Shown in pieces: positions 15,483 to 24,953 of a stretch of 64,000 bases of DNA. The notes beneath the pieces are model-generated. The model was given only the letters and a program-made list of their open reading frames with translations. It did not search any database and had not been told where the DNA came from. Each line of letters opens with the position of its first letter. Within the stretch, counting starts at the first letter, position 1. This DNA comes from an uncultured Prevotella sp. (GTDB taxonomy: Bacteria > Bacteroidota > Bacteroidia > Bacteroidales > Bacteroidaceae), in the NCBI GenBank assembly GCA_900554545.1, contig USHW01000007.1, positions 8,204-72,203 of the forward strand. Direction: 5' to 3'. Made by a program: the position numbers and the translations under genes.

Positions 15483-17438
15483 TCACCTGTATGCCGGGTT
15501 CTGGAAGGCTTCCCTCTCGGCGTCGGTCATTTCCATTGCGTCGAGCTGGCCCTTCGGTATTGGGCGGAGGTAGAAGCCGTCGGGAATGTCACGCTCGTAA
15601 GTTACGGGCGTTACGTCGTTTGCGTTCATGCCGCAGATGGTGTATGAACCAGCCCTCTCACGCCATGTCTGCGTACGCACGAGGTCAAGCCAGCGGCGGC
15701 CTTCGCCGAAGTACTCGCGGCTAAGCTCGTCGAGGATGTAGTCGATAGTGATAGTCGCAGGTGTAGCGTCCATCATCTGCTGGCTGAAGTCAGCCTCGTA
15801 AACCTGGTTCTGCGCGTTGCTGAAACGCCACTTGCCGGCACGTGCGCGGATAACGTTGATGCACTCGCGTGCGGTATATCCCGACTGGGTAGTCGCACCC
15901 TTCACGGCTGCCTCGGCTGCAACGAAGTAGAAGTCAGAGAAGTACAGGATGTTGAACGGACGTGTGCTGGCAGCATTGGGCTGGCCTACGGTTCCGGCAT
16001 TGTCTGTACGGTAAACGCCGAGCTTCCACAGCATCGGGTACTTCAGACGGCTGATTGCCCTGATAGGCACAACATAGTCCGAGCGTCCGTTCACTTCATA
16101 ACCGCCTACGGCATTCTCTGTAGTAACTTTTGTGCCTGCAGGCACAACGTCGTCGTCAACGAACGACAATATAGCGTCTCCTACGCCTACAGGCTTGTCA
16201 TTGGCGTTAATCGCCTGCGTCAGACCGCCGTAGTTTGCTGCGTCAAGATTCCAATTGGCACGGAACACTGTAGTGAAAGTACCGTCATAACGGGAATCTT
16301 CTGTTTTGTTGGCAAACGTGTTATAGAACACTTCCTGCGGAGGAGCCATACGCGTCCAAGGACGGCCGAGGTCCTGTGTGGCTGCGCGGAGCACCGGGGT
16401 GAACGATTCACCGTTGTCGCCTCTCGTAGCGGTCATGTTAGGATAGTTCCATGTTACCATCCATACCGCGAAGTTGTCGGGAGCCGCGCCGCTGCCGTAA
16501 CTCAAAGAGCTGCCGTTGAACTCCTCGCTGTTCTCTGTGTGGTCTGCATAGAGCATAACCTCGCTGTTGCGGTCGTTAGAGCCGAGGTGAACGTCGTAGT
16601 ACGTAGGCTGAAGCGAGAATGAACCGGGGTTCTTTATGCCTTCTACAGCCAAGTCGTAAGCCATCTGGAAATAATCCGATGCCTGCAAGCCGTCCGGGTC
16701 AACGCGGTCACACTCGGGATAGGTCGGGATATTATTCGGATTCTCGAGCCACCAGCCATAAGCCAGGTAAGCCTTTGCCAGCGCAAGGCGTGCGGCATTC
16801 TTTGTAAGGGCGCCGGTGAGTCGTCCCGTCTCCGGCAACCTCTCAACGGCAATCTTCAAATCGGGGAACACTGCCTTCGTATAAACCTCGGGCACTGTGT
16901 TGCGTACAGAGTAACGTGTAGGAGAAACGTTGAACTTCAACTCTCCTGCGCCAAGGTCGAGGGGCACGCCTCCGAACGTCTGCACAAGGCGGAAGTAGTC
17001 CCATGCGCGGAAGAAGCGGGCCTCGGCAATGAGGGCTTCGTCCGTTCCGGCCGCCGTTCCGTTCTCTATGATGCCGCTGGCGGTGTTGATGTATGTGAAC
17101 GCATTGCCCCAAAGAGCGTCTGAACGGCTCGTCTCCGAAGTGAGCTGGCCTACGCCTGAAAGGTCGGCATCCTTGAAGTTGCCGTCGGCGTCATGGCCGT
17201 AAGTGTACTCGTCGGTACCGGTTTCGCAGATACAGTAATAATACGCGTAGCCGTAAGTGTCGCGAAGGTGTGCGTACAAGGCGGTCAGTCCGCCCTCTAT
17301 GCCTTGTTCCGTACCGAAGAAACTCGGGTCGTACTTGGTACGGGGCTGCTCGTCAAGAATGTCGGAGCACGATGCGAGCATCAACAGTCCGACTGACGCA
17401 ATGCCTAAGTTCCTTATTTTAGATTTAAACGTATTCAT
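15483..17438 (-). CDS. SusD/RagB family outer-membrane lipoprotein
   Basis: The 651-residue protein has a lipoprotein signal (GLLMLASC, Cys24). It shows the SusD fold: N-terminal SusD-like region (DILDEQPRTKYDPSFFGTEQGIEGG), helical TPR-like segments (LIAEARFFRAWDYFRLVQTFGGVPL) and a C-terminal RagB/SusD part (YFGEGRRWLDLVRTQTWRERAG). It caps the SusC porin at the cell surface and captures the ligand. It is 12 bases downstream of the SusC gene. No glycosidase, SusE/F protein or regulator lies beside the pair, so the ligand may be a glycan or a peptide and is unknown. Confidence 0.95.
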   Translation of the reverse strand: MNTFKSKIRNLGIASVGLLMLASCSDILDEQPRTKYDPSFFGTEQGIEGGLTALYAHLRDTYGYAYYYCICETGTDEYTYGHDADGNFKDADLSGVGQLTSETSRSDALWGNAFTYINTASGIIENGTAAGTDEALIAEARFFRAWDYFRLVQTFGGVPLDLGAGELKFNVSPTRYSVRNTVPEVYTKAVFPDLKIAVERLPETGRLTGALTKNAARLALAKAYLAYGWWLENPNNIPTYPECDRVDPDGLQASDYFQMAYDLAVEGIKNPGSFSLQPTYYDVHLGSNDRNSEVMLYADHTENSEEFNGSSLSYGSGAAPDNFAVWMVTWNYPNMTATRGDNGESFTPVLRAATQDLGRPWTRMAPPQEVFYNTFANKTEDSRYDGTFTTVFRANWNLDAANYGGLTQAINANDKPVGVGDAILSFVDDDVVPAGTKVTTENAVGGYEVNGRSDYVVPIRAISRLKYPMLWKLGVYRTDNAGTVGQPNAASTRPFNILYFSDFYFVAAEAAVKGATTQSGYTARECINVIRARAGKWRFSNAQNQVYEADFSQQMMDATPATITIDYILDELSREYFGEGRRWLDLVRTQTWRERAGSYTICGMNANDVTPVTYERDIPDGFYLRPIPKGQLDAMEMTDAEREAFQNPAYR

Positions 17439-17450
17439 GGTTTTTCGTTT

Positions 17451-20400
17451 TTAGAAAGTCAGATTTATACCGAATAAGAAATTGCGCGTAGACGGAGTGT
17501 TGTATCCGACAACCGGCAGTTTGTGCGAGCCGGTGTATCCTTCCATAGTGACAGCCATTGTGCTTCCGTCATTACTGAGGGTGTTGGTCTCCGGGTCAAG
17601 TCCGCATTCGTTGGTGAACGGCGAGAAGAGGACAAACGGGTTCTGCACTGTGAAGTAAGCGCGCAGCTTGCTGATGCCGAAGTCCTTAACTGCCTTGAAG
17701 TTAGCAAAGTCATAACCGATGGTGATGGCGCGTACCTTCAGGTAGCCTGCGTCGAAGTAACCGAGGGTGCTGCCGTACTTCGGGTTGTCGCTTGACATGA
17801 TGCCGCCCGGTTTCGGGTACTTGGCGTCAGTGTTGGTCTCCGTCCAGTAGTCAACGTCGATTTGTCCGCGGCGTCCTGACAACATGTTGAGGTAACCGTT
17901 TGAAGAGTGGAGGGTACTGATGAGCGTACCGCCAATCTGGAACGCACCGATGAGCGAGAAGTCGAAGCCCTTGTAGTAAACGTTGGTGTTGAAACCGCCC
18001 ACGAGGTCAGGCTCCATGTCCTGCACCTGCATGTCGTCTGCGCCGATGGCGCGGGTCGGTGTGCCGTCGGCATTGTAGTCGCCGGTGTACTCAACCTTAA
18101 TCATACCTACGTTGCCGCCCGGCTCAAGGATATTGAGATACGGGTCGCCTTCCTGCCAAAGGCCGATTTTCTTATAGTCGTAGATTACGTCTATCGGGTG
18201 GCCTACGAACCAGCGGTTGCTCCTGTCTTCCATTGCGCCTGAAGCAAGCTCGACGAGTTCGTTGTGGTTGAAGTAGAAGTTGATGCCGGCATCCCATGTC
18301 CAGCCATTCTTGTTGTCAAGGATGACGCCGTTGAGGCTCATTTCGAAACCTGTGTTGCGTGTCTTTCCGACGTTAGCCATGTAGCTGCCTACACCTGACG
18401 TTGACGGGAGCGAAACGCTGAGGAGCAAGTCCTTGGTATTCTGGATGTAGTATTCCATTGTACCGCTCAACCTTCCGCTGAAGAACGAGAAGTCAACACC
18501 GAAGTTCCAAGTTGTAGAATACTCCCAGCTGAGTTCGTCGTTGGGCAGTGTTGAAACGTAGTAACCGCGGAGGAAGCCTGTGCTTGCCGGGCCGAAGTTG
18601 TACGGACGCGAGCTTAACGCTCCGAGTGTCGAATACGGGTCAACGCTCTGGTTTGAAGTCTCACCGTAACCTACACGCAGCTTGATGTTGTCAATCCACT
18701 TGATGTCTTTCATGAAGCTTTCGCGCGAGATGTTCCATCCGGCAGACACCGCAGGATATGTATGCCACTGGTGTCCCTTTGCCAGGCGTGAAGAACCGTC
18801 GGCACGGACAGCGGCCGAAATCATGTACTTGTTGTCGTATGTGTACATCACACGGCCCATCCAAGACATAAGTCCGCTCTGCCAGTAGTTCTGGTTTGCC
18901 GGGTTGACTGATACCTCGTCGGTAGCAGAACCGATGTTGTAATACTGGAAATACTCTGCCGGAATGCCGCGGCCAGACATGTACGTGCGCTCAAACGTTG
19001 TCTGCTCTGCGGAATAAAGTCCGGTAACGTTGACGTGGTGCTTCTCAGCGAAGGTGCGGTCGTAGGTGATGAGGTTCTCGACTACCCAGTTCCTTGTTAC
19101 GTCCTGCTGCACTGACGCGCTGTTGATGGCGTCGGGGTTGGTGCTGGTCACACCTGTTCCGGTGAACACGCCGGTCTTTGCCGTACGGTAGTTCAAGCCC
19201 ACGTTTACGCGGTAGCTAAGTCCTTCAATCCACGGGCACTTAACTTCGGCGAACATGGTGTTGTACGAACCGAGGCCGCGCTCTTCGTTGAGCCATGTGT
19301 CCTCGAGGCTCTCGGCCACGTCTTTCGTGAGCACCCATGTCTCGTCAAGAGGCATGCGGACTGTGCGCTTGAGGTTGCCGTCCTCGTCGTAAGGCGACGC
19401 CAGCGGACTCATCGACAGCACATTGTAAATGCCCACGTTGCCACCCTTGGTCTCGTGGTAGTTGGTGTTGGTTGAAAGCCCGAAGCGGAAATACTTGCCT
19501 ACGCTCTGGTCGAAGTTACCACGGATTGACACACGGTCGTAGCCCTGCGTCGGGATAACCGCCTCGTCATGGTAGTAGCCTGCGCCGAAGCTGTAGCTTC
19601 CGCCCTGCGTTCCGCCCTGTATGCTTATGTCATGGCTGTGGGAGATACCCGTGCGATAGAACAAGTCCTGCCAGTCCGTGTTGGTGTCGTTGCTCTCGTC
19701 AAGGGTGTTCTCATACAGTCCGGCGTACTCACGCATTGCCGCATACTTCTTACCGTTCATCATCGGGTACTTGTGGAACACGGTCTTGAAGCCCACGTAT
19801 GCGTTGTAGCTTACCTTTGCGGGCGAGCCTTGCATACCTTTCACCGTAGTGATGAGGATGACACCGTTGGCACCGCGGCTACCGTAGATGGCGGTTGCCG
19901 AGGCGTCCTTAAGGATGTCCATCGACTTGATGTCACCCGGGTTGATGTCGGACAGCTGGCCCATGAAGGGAATTCCGTCAAGCACGATGAGCGGGTCGTT
20001 GCTTGCGTTGAGCGAACGCTGGCCGCGGATACGGATTTGCATCTCGGCACCCGGCTTTGAAGATGTCTGCGTCATGAGCACACCGGCAACACGGCCCTGG
20101 AGCGCCTGGGCTGCGTTGGTTGCCGCAATCTGGTTCAGCTCGGCGCCGCTGACGTTGGCAACAGAACCGGTAACAGCCTCGCGCCTCTGCGTACCGTAAC
20201 CGATTACCACCACTTCGTTGAGGTTGTGTTTCTCTTCCTCAAGCATGATGTTGATGTTCGACTTGTTGCCTACGCGTACTTCCTGCGTAATATAGCCGAT
20301 GTAAGAGATTTCGAGAACGTCATCTGGATTGGCGGAAATCTTGAAGTTTCCGTCCATGTCGGCAACGACACCCGTAGACGAACCCTTGACTTTAATAGTA

Positions 20401-20597
20401 GCGCCTATCAGCGGGCCAGCCGCGTCACTGACGTTGCCGGTCACCGTCACTTTCTGCTGCACGGCCATCGGTGCGTTGCTGCCAACGCTCTCCGGCGGTG
20501 CTGAAAGTGAAACTGCAAAAGCGTTAGAAGCGGCGCAGGCCATTCCGAGTGCCAGCACTACGCCCTTCAGATTCGATTTAGATTTTGAATAATCCAT
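17451..20597 (-). CDS. SusC/RagA family TonB-dependent outer-membrane transporter
   Basis: From the ATG at 20597 the protein has 1048 residues with a signal peptide. It has a carboxypeptidase-regulatory-like domain (VTGNVSDAAGPLIGATIKVKG), a plug with the SusC signature (GYGTQRREAVTGSVANVSG; DILKDASATAIYGSRGANGV) and a C-terminal 22-strand barrel ending in NFLFGINLTF. It uses TonB energy to import the ligand bound by the adjacent SusD. An in-frame ATG at 20615 is possible but overlaps a -7-like box. It is separate from the dextran locus and shares only family similarity with the SusC there. Confidence 0.95.
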   Translation of the reverse strand: MDYSKSKSNLKGVVLALGMACAASNAFAVSLSAPPESVGSNAPMAVQQKVTVTGNVSDAAGPLIGATIKVKGSSTGVVADMDGNFKISANPDDVLEISYIGYITQEVRVGNKSNINIMLEEEKHNLNEVVVIGYGTQRREAVTGSVANVSGAELNQIAATNAAQALQGRVAGVLMTQTSSKPGAEMQIRIRGQRSLNASNDPLIVLDGIPFMGQLSDINPGDIKSMDILKDASATAIYGSRGANGVILITTVKGMQGSPAKVSYNAYVGFKTVFHKYPMMNGKKYAAMREYAGLYENTLDESNDTNTDWQDLFYRTGISHSHDISIQGGTQGGSYSFGAGYYHDEAVIPTQGYDRVSIRGNFDQSVGKYFRFGLSTNTNYHETKGGNVGIYNVLSMSPLASPYDEDGNLKRTVRMPLDETWVLTKDVAESLEDTWLNEERGLGSYNTMFAEVKCPWIEGLSYRVNVGLNYRTAKTGVFTGTGVTSTNPDAINSASVQQDVTRNWVVENLITYDRTFAEKHHVNVTGLYSAEQTTFERTYMSGRGIPAEYFQYYNIGSATDEVSVNPANQNYWQSGLMSWMGRVMYTYDNKYMISAAVRADGSSRLAKGHQWHTYPAVSAGWNISRESFMKDIKWIDNIKLRVGYGETSNQSVDPYSTLGALSSRPYNFGPASTGFLRGYYVSTLPNDELSWEYSTTWNFGVDFSFFSGRLSGTMEYYIQNTKDLLLSVSLPSTSGVGSYMANVGKTRNTGFEMSLNGVILDNKNGWTWDAGINFYFNHNELVELASGAMEDRSNRWFVGHPIDVIYDYKKIGLWQEGDPYLNILEPGGNVGMIKVEYTGDYNADGTPTRAIGADDMQVQDMEPDLVGGFNTNVYYKGFDFSLIGAFQIGGTLISTLHSSNGYLNMLSGRRGQIDVDYWTETNTDAKYPKPGGIMSSDNPKYGSTLGYFDAGYLKVRAITIGYDFANFKAVKDFGISKLRAYFTVQNPFVLFSPFTNECGLDPETNTLSNDGSTMAVTMEGYTGSHKLPVVGYNTPSTRNFLFGINLTF

Positions 20598-21169
20598 AGT
20601 CTTTTGAGTTATCAAAGTTAAACATTATAGTATTAGTTAAAAATTGACATGCTACAGACATTTATATATATATTTACACACTACTTCCAACATTCAAACC
20701 GTTATATCGGCAAATACGCAAGCCTGCTTGTCGGCGGCTTGCAGCCTCCATCGGCAAAACTTGATTGTACGTACATAAAAATACACACGTCACGTGTGAC
20801 GCCGTCCGGCATACTACCAGCGAGCCTTGACTTTATGTTACTTAATGTGAAGTTCGCTTTTAAAAAGCAAAATTATATATTATACGTAAACGCGTCATTT
20901 GTAAATGTTTCATATCCGTTTTTATTTGTTGCATTATGTAAAAAATGCGTATTAAAACGTCATTATAGACATATTGGAATAAAAATTGGCTTTTTCCGTA
21001 CAGTTAGAAAGACAAAGGACGGATATAACTCATACGTAAGAACTGTTACATGTCTCCGCAGTCCACAACCGGCCAAATGGCGAGGGCAAGGCGCCCGGCA
21101 CCTGTTTCACGGCAACCTGTAGCCCCACTGCGGCGCCTTCATGCGCGAAAGTGTGGCAAAACGCATTGC
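20598..21169. other. AT-rich leader region upstream of the orphan SusC gene
   Basis: About 570 bases without a convincing gene. It is AT-rich (especially 20840-21050), unlike the rest of the window. Two reverse-strand -7-like boxes are visible: TAACTTTG at 20613-20620, which would leave almost no leader, and TAATTTTG at 20868-20875, which would give a leader of about 260 bases. A long regulated leader is common for SusC genes, but I see no defined RNA structure. A 157-codon forward frame here has no supporting features. Confidence 0.5.
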
Positions 21170-21277
21170 AAAAGGCCGTCTTTTACAACGCAAAAGGTCA
21201 TCTCTTACAACGCAAAATGCCGTCTTTCGCAATGCGAAAGACGGCATTTTGCCATGCGCCTGACTGTCAGCGCGTTA
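21170..21277 (-). repeat. dispersed 22-bp-period modular element, copy 3 (complete, reverse orientation)
   Basis: Read on the reverse strand: TAAC at 21277-21274, CTGACAGTCAG at 21270-21260, then modules ending at 21250, 21228, 21206 and 21184. All spacings (7, 20, 22, 22, 22) equal those of the forward copies. It lies 14 bases past the stop of the glutaminyl cyclase gene, in the same direction. Confidence 0.9.
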
Positions 21278-21290
21278 CACTGCACCGGCG

Positions 21291-22289
21291 TTACTTCTCC
21301 GAATAGAGCACCTGCACCACCGTCTGCCCTACCGCCCCGAGCGTGGAGCGGTCGATATGCTCCATGTCGTCGCTGACCGTATGCCACGTCGGCCCGAAGG
21401 TGCTCTGGCGGCAATCGGGGTAATATGAAACGATGTCGATTGTCGGTATCTTGGCTTTCTCGTTCACAGGGATGTGGTCGTCGGTTACATATCCGCCGTC
21501 CTGGTTGACGAAATAGCTGCCGAAGCCTACAACATCGGCGGCAGCCCACACCTTTTTCACAATGTCGGGGGCATACTGCATCGACATGCCTTCACGCCAG
21601 AACTGCGCGCCCTGGCCGCCAACCATGTCTAAAAGGATGCCGTAGCGCGCCTTGTAGCCCTGCTTGTGGGGGTTGGCCGACCAGTGTTGTGCGCCCAACG
21701 CCCACGAGTCGCCGTTGTCGGCAACGTCGCTCCAGCGCGGCACTCCCCAGTCTTCGGCGTCGAAACATACAAAGTCCACGCCCACGGCGAGCTTCGTAGT
21801 GTCGCTGTGCAGCAGCCGGGCAAGCTCCAGCATCACGGCCACGCCGCTCGCACCGTCGTTCGCCCCGAGCACAGGCTTGCGCCAGTTGGCGCTGTCAGGG
21901 TCGTTGTCTGCCCACGGACGGGTGTCCCAATGGGCGCAGAGCAGCACCCTCTCGGTAAGTTCCGGGCGGTAACTGGCAATGATGTTGGTGGCCTTCAGCG
22001 GCGTGCCGTCATATCCGCTGAGCGTCACGCGCTGCTCGGTCACGCCGAGTCCGTACTGCTTGAACTTCGCAACAATCCAGCTGCCGCACTCGTCGTGGGC
22101 CTTGCTGTTCATCGTGCGGGGGCCGAAGTCGCACTGCGCCTTGCAATAGGCGTATGCGCTGTCGGCGCTGAACGCCGGGCCTACCGGCTGCATCGCAATG
22201 CCGCTTCCGTCGCCCGAAGCCGCTTTCTTGTTGCTGTTGCAGGCGACGAAAAGCACCGCGAACAGAATAAATAGGATTTTGGATTTCAT
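21291..22289 (-). CDS. glutaminyl-peptide cyclotransferase (M28-fold lipoprotein)
   Basis: The 332-residue protein has a lipoprotein signal (AVLFVAC, Cys17) and an M28 alpha/beta-hydrolase-like fold. Visible active-site motifs are CAHWDTRPW (120-122), GANDGASGVAVMLELAR (zinc Asp145), FDAEDWG (Glu179/Asp180) and TWHTVSDDMEHID (zinc His303). This one-zinc pattern fits animal-type (type II) glutaminyl cyclases, which are known from Porphyromonas, Prevotella and Tannerella, better than aminopeptidases. It would convert N-terminal Gln, exposed after signal cleavage, to pyroglutamate in the periplasm. An M28 aminopeptidase is the alternative. Confidence 0.87.
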   Translation of the reverse strand: MKSKILFILFAVLFVACNSNKKAASGDGSGIAMQPVGPAFSADSAYAYCKAQCDFGPRTMNSKAHDECGSWIVAKFKQYGLGVTEQRVTLSGYDGTPLKATNIIASYRPELTERVLLCAHWDTRPWADNDPDSANWRKPVLGANDGASGVAVMLELARLLHSDTTKLAVGVDFVCFDAEDWGVPRWSDVADNGDSWALGAQHWSANPHKQGYKARYGILLDMVGGQGAQFWREGMSMQYAPDIVKKVWAAADVVGFGSYFVNQDGGYVTDDHIPVNEKAKIPTIDIVSYYPDCRQSTFGPTWHTVSDDMEHIDRSTLGAVGQTVVQVLYSEK

Positions 22290-22340
22290 TGTCTTTCTTA
22301 TTTTCAGTAGTTAAAGGGGCAAATGGGTCATCGCCCACCG

Positions 22341-22431
22341 CGTTCGCCAAGCAGTTAAAGACAAATGCCTTGTATGCTTGTCCTCGTTTCTTGTTTGCTG
22401 AAACAACGGCTTTAACTACTTAGCCAACGCA
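22341..22431. repeat. hairpin upstream of the glutaminyl cyclase gene
   Basis: GCGTTCGCCAAGCAGTTAAAG (22341-22361, imperfect) pairs with 22411-22431; the inner part contains ACAAATGCCTTG, also seen in other hairpins of this family. It sits between the cyclase start (22289) and the end of the dipeptidase fusion (22471), in the cyclase leader. Confidence 0.65.
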
Positions 22432-22470
22432 GTGAGCGGCAACCACTCTAAAAACTTTTACTGCTCATTA

Positions 22471-24273
22471 TTAAATTTTTCCTTGCACATCGGCCATCAC
22501 CCTAAGCCAGTTGCCGCCCCAGATGCGGGCTATGTCGCCCTCGGAATAGCGGCGGCGGAGCAGGTGCATGGTGAAGTTCAACATCTCGGAAGAGTCGGCA
22601 AAGCCGCTTACGCCGCCGTCGCCGTCAAAGTCTGTGCCTATGCCCACATGCTCTATGCCCATTATCTTGACGGCATGTTCAAGGTGGGCGATGGCGTCAA
22701 GCACGGTAGCCTCTTGCCCGTCGTTGCGCAGGAAGCCGTGATACAGCGTTATGTGGGCCACTCCGCCCTTGGCCGCAAGTGCACGCAGCTGGTCGTTGGT
22801 GAGGTTTCTCGGCACGTCGCACAGCGCCTTGCAGTTGCTGTGGCTGCACACAATGGGCTTCAGGCTGATGTCAAGCGCGTCGTAAAAGCTCTTCTCCGAG
22901 GCGTGGCTCATGTCTACCATGACGCCGCAACGGTTCATCTCGCGTATCACTTCGGCTCCGAACGCGCTCACGCCGCCGTGGGTTGACGAGCCGCGAGCAC
23001 TGTCGCAGATGTCGTTGTCGCCGTTGTGGCACAGCGTGATGTACACCACTCCGCGCCCTGCAAAGTGCTCCACGTTGCTCAGGTCGTGCTCAAGCGCGAG
23101 TCCGTTCTCTATCCCGAACATCACGGAACGCCGCCCGGCGCGCTTGTTTGCATACAGGCTGCCGGGTGATATGGCGCGGCCAAGATAGCCGTTGTTCGCC
23201 TCAATGATAGCTTCAAGCTTGTCAAAGATGTGTTCGGCGTATGCTTTCGGACTGTCAAACGGCGGCTTCACCAAGTCGCGGAACGCCTCTCCCGGCTTCG
23301 GTTGCGGCAAGTAGGCGGCCATTATGACAGCATCCTGACGGCCGTCGGCCATCTTGTGCATGTCTACAAGTATGCGTGGGTCGCGCCGGTCGAAGTGAAT
23401 GCCTTGCGGAAAGAACATCGGCGTGTCGCAATGTGTGTCCAAAGTGAGCACACGCCGGTGGATTTCTTTTGCGCCGGCGAACGTCCGCGCCTCGTCTACA
23501 AGCCACTTGAACAGTGGCAATCCGCTGCCGTCAAGCCATTCGGGATGCCACTGCACGCCCATCACCGGCTTCTGTCCGCTGCTCTCCATGGCCTCAATCA
23601 CGCCGTCGGGCGACACCGCCGCGACGCTAAAACGCCGTCCGCAGGCGCGCACGGCCTGATGATGAAACGAATTGACGGGCAGTGTTTCCATATTATATAA
23701 TGTGGAAAGAACCGTGCCGGGGAGTATTCTCACCGTATGGGTAGGCTCGCCGCGGTCGGCATCCTGACTGTGTTTTATCAACGGATGAACGTCGCCTGAC
23801 GGGCAAACGGGCTTCAGGCTTCCCGTAGAAAAGCCCTCGGCGATGTCCTGCTCCACTTCTCCGCCCATTGCGGCGGCCAGCACCTGCATGCCACGGCATA
23901 TCCCGAGGATGGGCAGCTGGCGGTTGCAGGCCAGGCGGACGGTCATCAGTTCGGCCTTGTCACGTTCGCGGTTGACCGAATGAAGGCGTGGAGAAGGCTC
24001 CTCGCCCGTCCACAACGGGTTGACGTCTCCTCCGCCCGTAAGCACTAATCCGTCAATATTGTCGAGCGTGCGGATTATCGCGTCCTTGTCAGCCAACGGC
24101 GGAATGACAACCGGCACGCCGCCGGCCGCGGCCACAGACTTGTAATAATGGTCGGCCAGACGCGTCTCGCCGTCGACAAAATTGCCTGTAAGCCCTATCA
24201 ATGGCTTGTTCTCCGCCTCCGGGAAACGCGAGTATGCGCTTTCAAGGCAAGCATCAATATCAAACGGTAACAT
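22471..24273 (-). CDS. fusion of a class I amidotransferase-like gamma-glutamyl hydrolase (C26) and an M19 dipeptidase
   Basis: The 600-residue protein joins two hydrolases. Residues about 22-265 match PuuD-type peptidase C26: LVLTGGGDVNPLW, nucleophile Cys126 in LGICRGMQVLAAAMGG, and His243/Glu245 in GVQWHPEWL. Residues about 275-598 match membrane (renal) dipeptidase M19: LDTHCDTP (His281, Asp283), MFGIENG (bridging Glu), DMSHAS, CSHSNCKALCDVPRN and GIGTDFDGDGG. Both active sites look intact. No signal peptide is seen, so it should act in the cytoplasm. The likely task is stepwise cleavage of gamma-glutamyl or other dipeptides. The gene starts 16 bases after an Lrp-type regulator. Separate proteins are the normal arrangement in other phyla. 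Confidence 0.92.
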   Translation of the reverse strand: MLPFDIDACLESAYSRFPEAENKPLIGLTGNFVDGETRLADHYYKSVAAAGGVPVVIPPLADKDAIIRTLDNIDGLVLTGGGDVNPLWTGEEPSPRLHSVNRERDKAELMTVRLACNRQLPILGICRGMQVLAAAMGGEVEQDIAEGFSTGSLKPVCPSGDVHPLIKHSQDADRGEPTHTVRILPGTVLSTLYNMETLPVNSFHHQAVRACGRRFSVAAVSPDGVIEAMESSGQKPVMGVQWHPEWLDGSGLPLFKWLVDEARTFAGAKEIHRRVLTLDTHCDTPMFFPQGIHFDRRDPRILVDMHKMADGRQDAVIMAAYLPQPKPGEAFRDLVKPPFDSPKAYAEHIFDKLEAIIEANNGYLGRAISPGSLYANKRAGRRSVMFGIENGLALEHDLSNVEHFAGRGVVYITLCHNGDNDICDSARGSSTHGGVSAFGAEVIREMNRCGVMVDMSHASEKSFYDALDISLKPIVCSHSNCKALCDVPRNLTNDQLRALAAKGGVAHITLYHGFLRNDGQEATVLDAIAHLEHAVKIMGIEHVGIGTDFDGDGGVSGFADSSEMLNFTMHLLRRRYSEGDIARIWGGNWLRVMADVQGKI

Positions 24274-24289
24274 CGTTAAGTCCGCTCCC

Positions 24290-24760
24290 TTATTTCCTCA
24301 ACTCCTGCGGCACAGGCACTTCCCTCTTGATGCTCTGCTCAAGGGATATAAGCGTCTCGGTAGCCACCACGCCGGGAATGCCCTGCATCTGGTTGTTCAG
24401 AAGGTCCATAAGCTGCTCGTTGTCGCGTGCATACAGCTTTACAAGCATGGTGTAAGGGCCTGTCGTGAAGTGGCACTCCACTATTTCGGGGATGTGCTCA
24501 AGGCGTTCAACCACCGACTTGTACATGTTTCCTCGTTCAAGCGTTATGCCGACATAGGTGCACGTCGAATAGCCGAGGCTTTTCGCATTGACGTCAAATC
24601 CACTGCCGGTGATTACCCCGTTTTCAATAAGATGCTGCACACGCTGGTGTATCGCGGCGCGCGAAACGCCACACTCCGCCGCAACATCCTTGAACGGTAT
24701 GCGGGCGTTCTTAGACAATATGCTAAGAATTTTCCTGTCGAGACTGTCTATTTTCTCCAT
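24290..24760 (-). CDS. Lrp/AsnC family transcriptional regulator
   Basis: The 156-residue protein has an N-terminal winged helix (LDRKILSILSKNARIPFKDVAAECGVSRAAIHQRVQHL) and a C-terminal AsnC/RAM effector domain (about 70-145), the usual length for the family. Such regulators respond to amino acids and bind DNA as octamers. It is immediately upstream of the C26-M19 fusion in the same direction, so regulation of peptide or amino-acid salvage, and autoregulation, are reasonable inferences. Confidence 0.92.
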   Translation of the reverse strand: MEKIDSLDRKILSILSKNARIPFKDVAAECGVSRAAIHQRVQHLIENGVITGSGFDVNAKSLGYSTCTYVGITLERGNMYKSVVERLEHIPEIVECHFTTGPYTMLVKLYARDNEQLMDLLNNQMQGIPGVVATETLISLEQSIKREVPVPQELRK

Positions 24761-24828
24761 TTCTTAAGGTTTATATTCTTGTTTTTCTTGTGTATTCCTG
24801 CTTATTGTGACAATAGAATTAATGCGAG

Positions 24829-24836
24829 CAAATATA
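24829..24836 (-). promoter_or_regulatory. -7 box for the Lrp regulator operon
   Basis: TATATTTG on the reverse strand, about 70 bases before the regulator start, with TTGT about 20 bases upstream as a possible -33. Confidence 0.65.
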
Positions 24837-24902
24837 ATCATTAAAAATGACACGCACAACATTTTGACATGTTTTTTAGCAGATTTGAGGCATTATGAAA
24901 TA

Positions 24903-24931
24903 AAATAGGGAGACTTTCTACAGTCTCCCTA
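24903..24931 (-). terminator. intrinsic terminator after the FKBP genes
   Basis: Reverse strand AGGGAGACT-GTAGAA-AGTCTCCCT (24922-24930 with 24907-24915) followed by ATTTTATTT. Confidence 0.85.
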
Positions 24932-24953
24932 ACGTTCTGTTGACAAACGAGTG

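Noticed and set aside
20649..21122. 157-codon forward frame upstream of the orphan SusC gene
   Set aside because: No ribosome-binding region, signal or recognisable domain; the composition follows the AT-rich non-coding region and its end runs toward the repeat element.
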